Below are positions 22,234-34,095 of a stretch of DNA of 64,000 nucleotides, one piece after another. The stretch comes from Lotus japonicus (taxonomy: Eukaryota > Streptophyta > Magnoliopsida > Fabales > Fabaceae). Both the position numbers and the translations under genes were made by a program. Within the stretch, counting starts at the first letter, position 1, and each line of letters starts with the position of its first letter. The stretch covers positions 42,743,176 to 42,807,175 of the forward strand of contig NC_080046.1 in the NCBI RefSeq assembly GCF_012489685.1. The letters run 5' to 3'. The notes under the pieces are model-generated. The model saw nothing but the letters and a program-made list of their open reading frames with translations, was not told the DNA's origin and ran no database searches.

Positions 22234-22761
22234 GACTCTTTACTTTCTATTCATTTCCTTTGAGGTTGTAATGGCCGTGTGTTTGTATGGCCTTTGTTGC
22301 CAATGTTTGTAATGCCCATACTTTATGACGTTGTTTAACAATGACTTTGCATTAATGATGTCGACATGATTTGTCTTTTGATTGAGCTTTTATTGTCGAG
22401 TTCTCATTATCTTGTTAAAATACTCTTTGCGTAGTATTTCTGAGTTTCATACCATTTAGCTTGGCATGTAATCTAACTTTCCATCTTCCAAACCATTAAC
22501 CAACTTCTTGGAAAGTAGGGTAATTTATGACGCTCTTTTACCACGTTCTTGTTTAACGACGAAAGAACTTCCTCCACTCACGGTAGTGGCTGACGTGGCT
22601 AACTGTGCTTGGTTAACGATTTGGCAACTGCATGCCATGCATTAATGCGGCTGTTTGTTTCATTTCTATTATAAATAAAGCCGTTTTTTACCTTTTCTCA
22701 TCAGTAACTTCTCTTCTCCATTCTCATCTTCTTCTTGCCACTAAAACCTTCATTTTTGATT
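22234..22761 (+). promoter_or_regulatory. Spacer between cargo genes A and B, with TATA box
   Basis: This is non-coding. TATAAATA at 22670-22677 lies 85-92 bp upstream of the ATG at 22762 and probably drives gene B. The first 150 bases after gene A are T-rich and would hold its 3' end. Confidence 0.55.
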
Positions 22762-23235
22762 ATGGATAGCAGACTTATCCTTCACCGCATCCGAGACATG
22801 GCCTTCCACCATAACCTCTTTCATGGCATGTACGAATCTTCTTCTCGCCTCGATGAGCTTTTAGAGCTCATTGATCAACTGCTCCAAAGGCCTATCGTTG
22901 CACGCGTTAGGATCCCTCTTCAGGAGTTCCGAGGGCTACTCTTAGAAGCCAAGCCTTTGTTTGAAGAATTCAGGGAGCTTTCCGTGATGGTGTTTTTCCA
23001 GGAGTATCAAATAGATGAGTTGAAGGAGAAGTTCAATTTTCTCCAAGCCTCCTTGGACCAGCAAGACCCGGAAGGTCTCGTTCGACTGGCTGTCGAGATA
23101 TCTGCGGTCTCTCTTGAAGACCTAGCTGCTCGTCAAAAGAAGGCTCGATTTGAGGGCCAGATGGCAGCGCTGGTGTATCGACTGGAACCTATGCAAGCTA
23201 GATATGATGGATATAAAGCCAGTCTTCCGTTCTAG
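22762..23235 (+). CDS. Antisense Tat cargo gene B, 157-aa helical protein of unknown function
   Basis: An intact plus-strand frame opens with M-D-S-R-L-I-L-H-R-I-R-D at 22762. The longer frame upstream of it has no ATG. The protein is predicted from sequence to be mostly helical, with repeated Leu/Glu-rich stretches (L-D-E-L-L-E-L-I-D-Q-L-L and L-K-E-K-F-N-F-L-Q-A). I recognise no domain. A TATA box is at 22670. It ends at 23235, 90 bp from the converging 3' end of the integrase frame (23326, minus strand). The absence of stops contrasts with the broken gag-pol. It may belong to the cargo unit of gene A. Confidence 0.65.
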   Translation: MDSRLILHRIRDMAFHHNLFHGMYESSSRLDELLELIDQLLQRPIVARVRIPLQEFRGLLLEAKPLFEEFRELSVMVFFQEYQIDELKEKFNFLQASLDQQDPEGLVRLAVEISAVSLEDLAARQKKARFEGQMAALVYRLEPMQARYDGYKASLPF

Positions 23236-23325
23236 GCTTTTAATTTCTTTTGTACCTCGCCATACTTGTAATGTCCTATTTTGATGAATGAAACATTTTT
23301 AGTCTGGCAATTTCGACACTTTCTT

Positions 23326-24720
23326 TTATTCGATTTTGACTTCATGCAGCATTGGCTTATACGCTTTTAGGTACTTGCCATTTATTGTAACAAATTGACG
23401 TTGACCGCTTAATTCTTTAATCACGTAGGCATTGTTAGATAGTGCTTTCTCGACTTTAAACGACTCTTCCCAAATGGGGGCCCATTTTCCGTAGGCCCTA
23501 TCTTTCTTATCCGTTGGGAGGATAACTTTCCACACGTAGTCCCCTGTGACAAAAGATCGATTTTTAACCTTCTTGTTGTATGCTTTAGCTATGCGATCCT
23601 TTTGCCTTGTTAAGACGTCTAACGCCAAGACTCTTTCTTCGTCGAGATTTACCAATTCGTCAAGCATCATGTTCCAATAGACTTCGCTTGGGATTTCTTC
23701 TTGTCTTTGAATTATGCACGATTGCAAGTATACTTCTACAGGAAGCACAGCTTCTTGGCCATAGGCCAGTCGAAAAGGTGTTGTTCCTATCGCTTCCCTT
23801 GGTGAATTCCTGTAAGCCCACAGGACTTGGCTTAAGGACTACCAGCTTTTCGGCTTTCGACCCACTTGCTTTTTAATCAAGCTTATTAGAATTTTATTAG
23901 CGGCCTCTACTTGGCCGTTTGCCTGAGCATAGTAGGGGGTCGAGGTTAAAAGCTTTATGCCCCAGGATTCTGCAAAGGCTGCCACTTTTCGTCCTACGAA
24001 CACTGTACCTTGGTCCGTTGTGAGTGACTCCGGCAATCCAAAACGATACACAATGTGATTCTGTATGAATTCGATTACCGTCTCTTGCGTCACGCTCTGT
24101 AGTGGAATGGCTTCGACCCATTTAGTAAAATAGTCAATTGCTACAATTATATACTTGTGCTGCCTTGACGAGGCTGGGTGAATCTCGCCAATTAAATCTA
24201 TTGCCCATCCTCTAAAGGGCCATGGCTTAATAATAGAGTGTAACTTGCTAGCTGGCACGTGTTGGATTCCTGAATGTTTCTGACAATCTTGACAACTTTT
24301 TGCGTATTCGATACAATCTTTCATGATAGTTGGCCAATACATCCCTTGCCTAAAAAGAATCCATTTCATCTTTGCCCCTGCTTGGTGAGCGCCACATAAG
24401 CCGTCGTGAGCGGCTGATACAGCTATGAACGCATCGTCTTCGCTTAAGCACTTCAACAATGTGTCGTCGACATTCTTTTTGAACAATTCATTGCCTATGA
24501 TGGTATAATTTAGAGCCCTATACTTGACTTTTCTGTCGGTTGACCCTACAGGGTTCTGCAAGTATTCGACGATTGGCTTTCTCCAATCATTAGGAGTAAG
24601 GTTATCGATAGCCATAACGTCGAGATCCAAAGGACTCAATTTCTCCTTGATCCAAATCAACTCTTTCAATTTTTGTTTATCTATCATGTACCCAGAAGCA
24701 ATTTGTGCTAACTCATTAGC
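23326..24720 (-). pseudogene. Tat integrase
   Basis: This is Gypsy integrase on the minus strand. The N-terminal HHCC zinc region (H-D-G-L-C-G-A-H, then C-Q-D-C) is at about 24430-24270. The catalytic core has A-I-D-L-I-G (first Asp), T-T-D-Q-G-T (second Asp) and N-G-Q-V-E-A-A-N-K (Glu). A TAG at 23839 interrupts just after the core. The C-terminal part (K-Y-L-K-A-Y near 23360) continues in frame to 23326. Integrase inserts the cDNA into the genome. The active-site residues are present, but the stops in this frame (24721 and 23839) would prevent a full protein. Confidence 0.9.
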
Positions 24721-25198
24721 TTATTGATTGCTTACCCTAGGTATGTAGCTAATTCCTGCTTGGTCGAAATTGGCTAGTAAACTCATGGCCTTTACGTAGT
24801 ATTTTGCCAAATTTTCACTTATGCACTTATATTCCTTGGTAAGTTGCTTTACCACCAATTCTGAGTCACCTTTAACTTCGACGTTCTTTGCCCCCAAGGC
24901 CAACAGTATTTCGAGGCCTGAGACTAAAGCCTCATATTCAGATTCGTTATTGGAGCAACTTTCTCGAATTCGAAACATGAATTTGGTTGGGATGCCTTGT
25001 GGAGATACTATGAACATACCGATTCCTGAACCTTCCTTATGGCTTGAGCCGTCGAAAAACAACTTCCAAGGCTGTAATCCTACATAAGCTATCTCTTCAG
25101 GCAAAGTGTGATCTGCCAAGAAATCAGCTACTGCTTGCCCCTTGATTGCCTTAAAAGGGGCATAAGTGAGCGAATATTCGGTTAATTCTAAAGACCAT
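24721..25198 (-). pseudogene. Tat second (archaeal-type) RNase H
   Basis: The reading resumes exactly at the LARD insertion point with K-W-S-L-E-L-T-E-Y and A-D-F-L-A-D-H. An RNase H fold follows: F-F-D-G-S-S-H-K-E-G-S-G-I-G, then N-E-S-E-Y-E-A-L and G-D-S-E-L-V-V. This extra RNase H beside the ordinary one is the defining mark of the Tat lineage. The frame ends at TAA 24721, one base away from a sense codon, and continues in frame into integrase. Confidence 0.88.
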
Positions 25199-26470
25199 TG
25201 ACGAACGCACTGTCGTAATGCGTGTCAAAGTATTCTGCTTTGAATGCAGTACAAGGTGATGAACACCAGGATCGATCTCACAAGGACTTGATAAATTATT
25301 AATTGATATTAGAGTAAAACAAAACAATTAAAAAGGGGGTTTTTTGATTGATTTGGTAGAAGGTGACAAACAGAAATTAAAAGAGATTTAATTCAGATAA
25401 AAGAAAGTGTTAGTCATCGGATTATAACATTCAAGTGCAACAAACCTTCATTGGTTACAAAAGATTAATTCTTCCTTATTGTTTCCCTAATTCGTGAGAG
25501 TTGATTAACTAAGCGAAAATCAATTCACAGTTTCTTAAACTAAGCGATTAAGAAACAGTTACGAACTAACATGAACTAAGCGAACATGCATCAACTCTTA
25601 TTTCTAAAACTACGGAATTAAGCAAACCCTAGATCAGAAATAGAGATGAAGAGAATTAATAAAGAAGAAATTTGCATTAAGAACAGAACCTCAAGTTTGC
25701 AAACACAAGAAAATTAAAAATCCTAAGACTAACTATGGAGTTTAGCAACTCATACTAGAAAAGATGGAGAGAGATATTAGGAGAAGGTGGAGGAGGTGAT
25801 GGTGAGATGTGGTGAGGTGGTTTGGTGGTGAGATGGTGGTGGTGAGATCTAACAAAAGCCTAAACTCACTTATTTATACTAATAAATAAACTTGTTCATC
25901 AAGTAACAATCTTTGTTATCTAAATCTTTTCTAAATCTTCTAAAAATCGGGCCCACATAAAGGAGTAAGCTGCTGAACAATCAGGCATTCGTGGGTCCCA
26001 CAACAAGTACGAAACTTCAATTGAGGTAAACATAAGAGTTGTAGCTCTTTAAGTCAGCTTCGCGGGCCTTCAATCGGATCCTAATTCAGAGTTCTGTAGC
26101 CCAAGATATGATCATTTTAGTGCAGACTGTTCCAGACTCGCAGGATTAGCGACAGCAACTTTGCAAGGACATTTCGACCATGTTAGAGTCTTGTTCTTCA
26201 ATTGTGCTGAACATGAAAGTTGTAGGTCTTCGCGTTTTCTTTCCAATGACATATTATTCGCCCAATTTGGATATTTGTAGCTCCAGATTCAACCTGTTCT
26301 AGCAAAACAGTCACAGAAACTAAAAAGTGTAGAATTAAGCACTTTTCCATGAATAATCCAAATAAGCACTAATGGTCAAAACATGGCTAAGTCATAACAA
26401 TTAAGCACAAAAATGTATATAATGAAGCTTAGAAAGACACACGTAAAATGCATCAATTATGCGCTTATCA
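25199..26470 (-). repeat. LARD 3' LTR
   Basis: The LTR is 1,272 bp. On the minus strand it starts TGATAAGCGCATAATTGATG and ends in CGTTCGTCA. It has a minus-strand TATA (GTATAAATAAG near 25870-25880) and a GGTGGT-type purine-rich stretch at about 25787-25850. Confidence 0.95.
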
Positions 26471-27949
26471 AATACCCCCACACTTAACCTTTTGCACTCC
26501 TGGGCAAAACTTAACTTCAAAGAAGGTTCAGAAAATCAATTATGATAACAAGTACTTCCTAAAACATAAAAACTCAGCTCACACTTATCTTTGAGAGGTA
26601 GAAATTCAGATTTATGAGCAAGAAAACAACCACTTCATTTTCCACAAAGATTAGACAAATTAGATTCCATCACCTACATTCCAAGCCAACAATAAATTTC
26701 AAATTGAACATCAAAGTTGGATGCAAGTGTTATACTCTCTACTCTCAAGTGTTTAGGCTTGTGTTTAATCATGCTTAAGCAACTCTCATCATCTCATGAA
26801 AACATGCATCTATCATAGGCTTGACAAGATTCTAACACACCAATTAAATTGAACAAATACATACAAAGATCAAAGGACTTTTGAAGGTTGTAATGAGGCT
26901 AAGGTCAAGGAAAGATTTATGAAAGATATTCAGAGTTAAAACCTTAGGAAAAATAAGAGCAATGGGGAAAAATTCAAATTAAACTTACTCACAACCCCAA
27001 GAATTAACACATTCTTCCTTTTACAACTTCATTTTTTCAACTTCCACTTCCTTTTCTTTCTTTAGTACCTTCCTTCACTTTGTAACTTCTCTTTTTTTCT
27101 TTCTTTTTCTTTTTTGACATTTGCATATTTTTCTTTTTTTTTCTTTCAACTTCTTTTCAGCTTGCTTACAATTTATCCTCAAGGAAGGCACCTCTTTAGA
27201 GAAACTTAGACCATGCATTCAAATAATTCACCCCCACACTTATTCAACACTCATTACCAAGACAATTTCAAAGCTCTCACATTTCCTAAGGTAAGGTATC
27301 GTCATTGTTTTTCACTTAGGCTTGTATTGAGCTACAAAAGAATGGAGATATTAGGCTTAAAGGGGCTAAAACAAAGGTTAAAACATGCAAGGTCAGCTTT
27401 TTAGGCCAATAGCTTATTGAAAAAGAATGCCTTATCACTTCAATGTATACACATGAACAACAATTTCAGTCAGAATCAAGTCAAGTTCTGCAGTGCATAT
27501 AAACATGAGGAAATCACACAAGAAAGAAGAGAATCATGGCAAAGATATTACCATTCAAGTGTTTGGTCCAAAATCTCACAAGGTAGTCCTCACATGGCAA
27601 GCATATAACACAATGAATCCAACAAATCAGTTTCAATGCAAATCATGATGAACTCAAAATGCAAGCAACTTCATCCAAGAGAGACATGAAACTTAACAGA
27701 AAAGTGGTTACATTGCTCACAAACTCAGCATCTCTAAAACTCATTGAAAAGGTGTGAACTCTTTTATTGAAAACAATAAAAACAAAGCAAATAAATTGAA
27801 ATTGCAAACTATCCTAACTGAGGTTCTACTACTCCTAAATAAGATTCCCACCCCCACACTTAAATCACACATTGTCCTCAATGTGTGGCACAAATCATCA
27901 AATAAATTAGACAAGTGTAATAAAAGAGAAAGGTTAGGAAAACCATGGA
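26471..27949 (-). other. LARD 3' internal region with polypurine tract
   Basis: 26471-26486 on the minus strand is the purine tract TAAGTGTGGGGGTATT abutting the 3' LTR. The rest is non-coding, with a pyrimidine-rich block near 27010-27170. I see no domain. Confidence 0.7.
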
Positions 27950-29182
27950 TCAAGGGAGCTGGCGAGGCATGAAACCTGGTAATGCTCTGAATCTGCTATC
28001 ACCTGGGTCCGGTGGAGGCCTTGCATTAAGAGGAAGCTCATAGTCTTGAGGTACAACAGCAACAATCCACAAGTCAGGTGGCTTTGGAGGGATCTCATCT
28101 GCAACAATCTTAACAAACCCAAATTGTTTTCTAGCACCTTCAACATGACTCATGACAATGTTCAGTTTGAGTGAAAACTTTTTTCGAGCATCTGCCCAAC
28201 CTGAAATAAGAGTAAATGAAAAATCAGTACATTCAACAATCAACTCTTTGTCTGGAGGCTTCGGTAGAGGTTTCAAAACATATTCCTCCATGGAAATTGA
28301 CTCCTTGCAATCAACAGAGTCTCCAATAAGCACGACTTTTTCAAAAATGTCTAGATTAATTAAAAGCGGCTTATGTGGAAATATTGCTAATTTAGATCCA
28401 CGTTCTACATCCATCTTCTTAACTTCATCCCTTGCAAAACACTTCTTGAAATCATCCAACAACTTATTTTCTTCTTCACCATGATACATCTTCTCATTCT
28501 CATAAGTTCTTTGTGGAAGAGGGAGATGTATTTCTTGTTGGTTGGCTTCATCATTAGAATCAGCATCAGAAGCAAAATCAACTTCAAACTCACTAACATC
28601 ACTAGAACCATTAGTCTTAGCATCAAGATGAGTATCATCACAAGGATTAACTTCATCATCAATCTCTGCATCAGCTTCATGTTGCAATGTGGGAGCGCGA
28701 GCAACTAGCTCGTTAACTGGAGCTTGTAAATTTGCAGTATCTTGCAGGTGTTGATCAGCATTTGCATTGAGATTTGCAGACATTTGGTTCAACATGTCTT
28801 GAATTTCTTGCAATATGGAAGGTTCCTCGTGTCGAGGTTGTTGAAACTGGGCTTGGTTTGCTTCATATTGCTTTGAAATGTCTTCCAAAAATTCGGGTGG
28901 ATCATTCCAAGGTTGATGAAATTCCTCTTGTGAATGATGTGGATCATGAAATGGATATTGAAATTCCTCTTGCGGATAGTAGCATGGTGGTGAATAAATA
29001 GGCTGCTGAAATTGCCCTTGTGGATGATAGCAAGGTGGGTCACACCAAATATTTTCAAAATCCTCTTGTGGATAACATTGAGGTGACTCAAACTGTTGTT
29101 GATAGCTCTTGAGCAACATTTGTGTAACAGAAAATTGTATCTCGTCGAGTTTGGCTTCTAGCTTATCAAGTTTAGCTTCCAT
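27950..29182 (-). CDS. LARD-encoded protein of unknown function (about 410 aa)
   Basis: An intact minus-strand frame starts at ATG 29182 (M-E-A-K-L-D-K-L-E-A-K-L-D). An upstream extension to 29269 is less likely, being Lys/Asn-rich leader sequence. An N-terminal heptad-like helix is followed by imperfect repeats of Pro-Gln-Glu-rich units (Y-P-Q-E-D-F and Y-P-Q-E-E-F types, about residues 35-105). Next comes an acidic middle, then a conserved-looking C-terminus with K-P-L-P-K-P-P-D-K-E and P-P-P-D-P-G-D-S-R-F. I see no zinc knuckle, protease or RT. It sits where gag would be, directly after the PBS and leader, but I cannot show it is a gag. Its openness in a young element suggests use. Confidence 0.6.
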   Translation of the reverse strand: MEAKLDKLEAKLDEIQFSVTQMLLKSYQQQFESPQCYPQEDFENIWCDPPCYHPQGQFQQPIYSPPCYYPQEEFQYPFHDPHHSQEEFHQPWNDPPEFLEDISKQYEANQAQFQQPRHEEPSILQEIQDMLNQMSANLNANADQHLQDTANLQAPVNELVARAPTLQHEADAEIDDEVNPCDDTHLDAKTNGSSDVSEFEVDFASDADSNDEANQQEIHLPLPQRTYENEKMYHGEEENKLLDDFKKCFARDEVKKMDVERGSKLAIFPHKPLLINLDIFEKVVLIGDSVDCKESISMEEYVLKPLPKPPDKELIVECTDFSFTLISGWADARKKFSLKLNIVMSHVEGARKQFGFVKIVADEIPPKPPDLWIVAVVPQDYELPLNARPPPDPGDSRFRALPGFMPRQLP

Positions 29183-29887
29183 CACTGCAAAAACTCTACA
29201 GACTAACACAGTAACACTCGTGTTCTGTTTATTTTTTTTCACCACAAAGAAAATAGTAAACAAAAACAAAAAAAATCTAACGAAGAAAACAAAAACGTAA
29301 AAGAAAAGAATCTAATAGAATTGGAGTAATACCAATGGAAGAAGAAGAAAAAAAAACTGAAAGTAACGAAAAAAAAAAGTAGAAGAAAATATGTTAGTGA
29401 AAAAAAAATTAAACGGGACCTGAAAGACAAAAAAAAAATGTTAATAACAAAAGAAAAAAAAGAATCTGGTAAGAAAAAAAAATTGAACGAAACCAGCAAA
29501 AATAAAAGAAAAAAAGAGTTAGTAAAAAGAAAATCTAGTAATAATAATAATAAGAATAATAAAGAAGGGAAAGAAGATAAAAAAGATAGCAAAATAAAAT
29601 AAAAGAGAGAAAAGATAGAGAAATAAGAATAGAAGATAGTGATATAAAAATAGAAGATGGGAAAGAGAATTAGAAGATTGAAGATAGAGATAAAAGATAT
29701 GGGATAGATATATAAGATATAAAAGAAAAAACAACCTACAATCTAATTAATAATTATAAAACCAAATCAAATTCATGTATAACTGTATTCCTCTTTTCTT
29801 TTCTTTTTTTTATTAAAAACGTAAAAAACAAAAAAATACTCTAAGAATAATTAATAATCACCGAAGTCCCCGGCAACGGCGCCAATT
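29183..29887 (-). promoter_or_regulatory. LARD leader and Asp-tRNA-type primer-binding site
   Basis: On the minus strand, TGGCGCCGTTGCCGGGGA (29867-29884) follows the 5' LTR after three bases and is complementary to the 3' end of tRNA-Asp, as in Athila-type elements. The leader (29240-29850) is a low-complexity stretch, A/G-rich on the plus strand and T/C-rich on the minus. Confidence 0.85.
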
Positions 29888-31160
29888 TGACCGAACGCAC
29901 TGTCGTAATGCGTATCAAAGTATTCTGCTTTGAATGCAGTACAAGGTGATGAACACCAGAATCGATCTCATAAGGACTTGATAAATTATTAATTGATATT
30001 AGAGTAAAACAAAACAATTAAAAAGGGGGTTTTTTGATTGATTTGGTAGAAGGTAACAAACAGAAATTAAAAGAGATTTAATTCAGATAAAAGAAAGTGT
30101 TAGTCATCGGATTATAACATTCAAGTGCAACAAACCTTCATTGGTTACAAAAGATTAATTCTTCCTTATTGTTTCCCTAATTCGTGAGAGTTGATTAACT
30201 AAGCGAAAATCAATTCACAGTTTCTTAAACTAAGCGATTAAGAAACAGTTACGAACTAACATGAACTAAGCGAACATGCATCAACTCTTATTTCTAAAAC
30301 TACGGAATTAAGCAAACCCTAGATCAGAAATAGAGATGAAGAGAATTAATAAAGAAGAAATTTGCATTAAGAACAGAACCTCAAGTTTGCAAACACAAGA
30401 AAATTAAAAATCCTAAGACTAACTATGGAGTTTAGCAACTCATACTAGAAAAGATGGAGAGAGATATTAGGAGAAGGTGGAGGAGGTGATGGTGAGATGT
30501 GGTGAGGTGGTTTGGTGGTGAGATGGTGGTGGTGAGATCTAACAAAAGCCTAAACTCACTTATTTATACTAATAAATAAACTTGTTCATCAAGTAACAAT
30601 CTTTGTTATCTAAATCTTTTCTAAATCTTCTAAAAATCGGGCCCACATAAAGGAGTAAGCTGCTGAACAATCAGGCATTCGTGGGTCCCACAACAAGTAC
30701 GAAACTTCAATTGAGGTAAACATAAGAGTTGTAGCTCTTTAAGTCAGCTTCGCGGGCCTTCAATCGGATCCTAATTCAGAGTTCTGTAGCCCAAGATATG
30801 ATCATTTTAGTGCAGACTGTTCCAGACTCGCAGGATTAGCGACAGCAACTTTGCAAGGACATTTTGACCATGTTAGAGTCTTGTTCTTCAATTGTGCTGA
30901 ACATGAAAGTTGTAGGTCTTCGAGTTATCTTTCCAATGACATATTATTCGCCCAATTTGGATATTTGTAGCTCCAGATTCAACCTGTTCTAGCAAAACAG
31001 TCACAGAAACTAAAAAGTGTAGAATTAAGCACTTTTCCATGAATAATCCAAATAAGCACTAATGGTCAAAACATGGCTAAGTCATAACAATTAAGCACAA
31101 AAATGTATATAATGAAGCTTAGAAAGACACACGTAAAATGTATCAATTATGCGCTTATCA
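29888..31160 (-). repeat. LARD 5' LTR
   Basis: This 1,273-bp copy of the 25199 LTR has one extra C near its left end. The minus-strand TATA is at the matching position near 30560-30572. Confidence 0.95.
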
Positions 31161-32925
31161 ACCATTTACCGATTCGACTATGCAAAATAGGCTTGGATAA
31201 CATGTGCTTTATTATATCAAAGTGAGAAACAATCATTACATCAATTGGCTTTATATAATATTTCAGCTTGGTACAAGAAAAGTACAAACACAAACACAAT
31301 TTCTCGATCATAGTGTATCGAGTTTCAGCATCGTTTAACACACGACTCAAATAAAATACGGCTCTTTCGATGCCATCTTCATCTTCTTGTGCCAGCATGC
31401 TGCCAATGGTTTCATCTGTAGCCGAAATATATAACCTCATTGGCTTCCCTTTTATAGGAGGAATCATCACCGGAGGGCTGGCCAAATAATTTTTGAGCTC
31501 ATCAAATGCTTTTTGGTGCTTCGCTTCCCAACGAAAAATGTCTTCCTTCTTTAGTCGAAGAAGGGATGAGAAAGGCTTAGTTTTGTCACTAAGGTTAGCA
31601 ATAAACCTTCTAAGGAAATTGACTTTGCCCAATAGCGACTGCAGTTGTTTCTTGCTAGTTGGTGGACTTGTGTCGAGAATAGCTTTGGCCTTGTTCTTGT
31701 CGATTTCGATGCCTTTCTTGTGCACCACAAAACCCAAAAAATCACCTGCAATTACACCAAATGCACATTTAAGAGGGTTCATTTTTAGGCCATGTATCCT
31801 CATTCTCTCGAATGACTGCCTCAAATGCGACAAGTGTTTATCCCTGGATGGGGACTTGACCACTATGTCATCGATATAAACCTGCATAAAAGTTTCAATA
31901 AAGTCATGGAAGATAGTATTCATTACCCTCTGGTAGGTCGCGCCAGCGTTTTTCAAACCAAATGGCATGACCACCCACTCATATGTCCCTAAAGCACCAG
32001 GACATCGAAATGCTGTTTTCGACACATCCTCCTTGGCAATGAAAATCTGGTTGTAGCCAGAATATCCGTCTAAGAGACTTAAGTATTTGTGGCCTGCTGC
32101 TGAATCTACCATCATCTCGGATATGGGCATGTGATATTCATCCTTGGGTGTGGCAGCATTCAGATCTCGAAAATCTATGCAGACCCTCATCTTACCATTT
32201 TTCTTGATTACCGGGACTACATTGGCCAACCACTCAACATATCTGGCCGCTCTGATGAACTTGCACCGTAGCAATCTTTCGATTTCTTCCTTGATTTTTA
32301 CTAGAACATCTGGATGGAATCTCCTGGGTAGTTGTTTTACTGGCTTCCTGTCCTCTTTGATTGGCAGTTGTAATTCTACCAAGTCTCGACTCAAACCAGG
32401 CATCTCATCGTAATCCCAGGCGAAACAATCTTTGAATTCTTTCAACAACTCTATCATCCTGCCTCTAAGCTCTGGGTCGATCAAGGAACTTATGTAGGTT
32501 GGTCTTTTCTTCGAACCAACTCCCAAATTTATTTCCTCCAAGGGGTCCTGAGCCTCCATTTTCATGGCGTCCACTAAAGGTTTTTCGAACCCCAACGGAC
32601 CATCATCATAAATGCAATCCATCCTCAGATCATACACGTCTTCTTTGGCCTCTTCACTTGGCTCATTTCCACGTGCACTATCCTTTCCATTCCGAGATAG
32701 CATCTCGACAGGTGAAACTGCAACTTTAATCTTTCCTTTAATGGCCATATTTTTAGCCATTTTGTCGGCCTCTAGAGCCGTTTTCATCTTGTTTTCGGCC
32801 GCGTAAGCCGAAATCCGAGCCAAGCTCGAATTAATCATCATTGTGCTGTGTTGCCACATTGGTGGCAGCCTCATCATTTGCCACTTCTTTAGCGGCAACT
32901 TCTTCTTCGTCACTGTGCCATCCAC
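31161..32925 (-). pseudogene. Tat reverse transcriptase and RNase H
   Basis: This is a long minus-strand frame from about 32925 to the LARD junction. RT motifs in order are L-P-R-R-F-H-P, R-V-C-I-D-F-R-D-L-N, the catalytic Y-S-G-Y-N-Q region, M-P-F-G-L-K-N-A-G-A-T-Y-Q and V-Y-I-D-D-I-V-V. The connection and RNase H follow (Y-L-S-R-V-L-N, E-K-L-C-L-C-L-Y). The YIDD active site is intact. The frame overlaps the upstream protease-side frame at 32831-32925, where a small indel shifts it. It is cut at 31160 by the LARD. It would convert element RNA into cDNA. Confidence 0.92.
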
Positions 32926-33764
32926 TCATAACATCCACCTTGCATGATTCATTGAGGTGCAATCCTCGAATTGGGTCTAGTGTCACTGAGTATTCTGAGT
33001 AAGAGTTGAAGTACAGATTGGCCACTGTGTCAAGTGGAGCAATTGTAACCAAACTCTTCTCAAAATTCTTCTTGTCGACATAGCCTGCTTCTGCCAAATA
33101 GTAACTTTGGTCAGCTTGCACATTCTCGACAACTCCATCTGCTTTCCATATGGAGATTATCTCATGTAGGGTAGAAAGCACTGCCCCTACTCCATGGATC
33201 CTCTCTGCCCAATAAAAGGTTGTAGTTGGCCTTTGAAGGCACAACAATGAACAAGGTTGATCTACTTACTGTCACCACTGTTATATTCAGCATGATCGCA
33301 CCCATGGAGGTACTGGTCTTGCCTTCATAGTCTGATAAGACCATGTCATGGGGAATCAAATCTGTCTCTGTCTTGCCCAACCTCTTCATCATGAACCTGG
33401 GCATTAGGTTGATAGCAGCACCACCGTCGACAAGTATCTTATTGACCCCTTTGTCTTCCACTTTAGCCCACACAAACAAGGGCTTCAAGTGACTCTTCAT
33501 ATGCTCTGAAGGCCTTTGGAAAATGGCCCTGTCATCTTCAACAGCTCCCCTCTGCATGACATAATAGCATAAAGGGTTATCATCAGCCTCTTCCTCGACA
33601 TAGTAATCTTCGTCGCCTTCGATGACCTCGGATACTCGGTCGAAGTCAGCCGGGAGTATGGACACTATGCAGATGATGTTGAGATCTTCCCCATCACTTT
33701 CGTCGAAGTCCTCTAGCATGTCTTCATCTTCATCTTCATTTCTAGCAGCTACCTTTACCTTCTC
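32831..33764 (-). pseudogene. Tat protease region, frameshifted
   Basis: This is a minus-strand aspartic protease domain with the catalytic motif L-V-D-G-G-A-A-I-N at about 33430-33395 and the later N-Y-N-L-L-L-G-R-E. The frame shifts near 33195, so the motif following G-R-E continues in the frame of 33247-32831. A second shift near 32830-32925 returns to the RT frame. The two shifts break the polyprotein. It would process gag-pol. Confidence 0.85.
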
Positions 33765-34095
33765 TTAGGTGGGGTCTGGCAGGGTCATTCCTTGCTTGAT
33801 GGCTTGGTCCAGATGATTGATGATGGACACCACGCTTGACTTGTTTTCTGGGGCATCTGAAGGCTTGGCATCCCACAAGGATCGAAATTTGCCACATCTT
33901 TCCCGCTCCGCCTTTCTTTTCCTTAGGAAGTGTCGAAATTGGGTCCTGGTCATCTGCTCTGGCCCATAATAGTTCCTTGAGCCATAAGAGTAGTTTCTTG
34001 ATACCTGAGAGTTATTAACATATGAAGATCCTTGGCCCAAGTCAATTTTCTGCCACTTCTGCCTTGGCTTTGGTTTAGGTGGTGCCGACCTAAAC
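33765..34095 (-). pseudogene. Tat gag-protease linker
   Basis: This is a minus-strand continuation of gag beyond the solo LTR, ending at an in-frame TAA (33765-33767). After that stop the same frame runs on into an acidic stretch and the protease. It is rich in Lys, Arg, Ser and Tyr; no domain is visible. Confidence 0.7.

Larger units (their letters stand above)
25199..31160 (-). mobile_element. Athila-like LARD, non-autonomous LTR element (TSD ACCAT)
   Basis: This 5,962-bp element is in minus orientation, with LTRs at 29888-31160 (5') and 25199-26470 (3') and ACCAT duplicated at 25194-25198 and 31161-31165. It has an Asp-tRNA-type PBS and a polypurine tract but no gag-pol domains, only one ORF of unknown function. 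The LTRs differ at about 8 positions plus one indel by eye (about 0.6%), so it is young. It splits the Tat polyprotein between RNase H and the second RNase H, and removing it with one TSD copy restores the frame. Confidence 0.95.

Noticed and set aside
25202..25240. LTR left border at CGAACGCACTG, where the two copies first seem to agree
   Set aside because: The ACCAT target duplication and the TG terminus place the border at 25199 and 29888. The apparent difference is a single-base indel.
29239..29734. Very Phe/Leu/Ser-rich minus-strand frames suggesting membrane proteins
   Set aside because: They come from the low-complexity A/G-rich leader of the LARD (T/C-rich on the minus strand).
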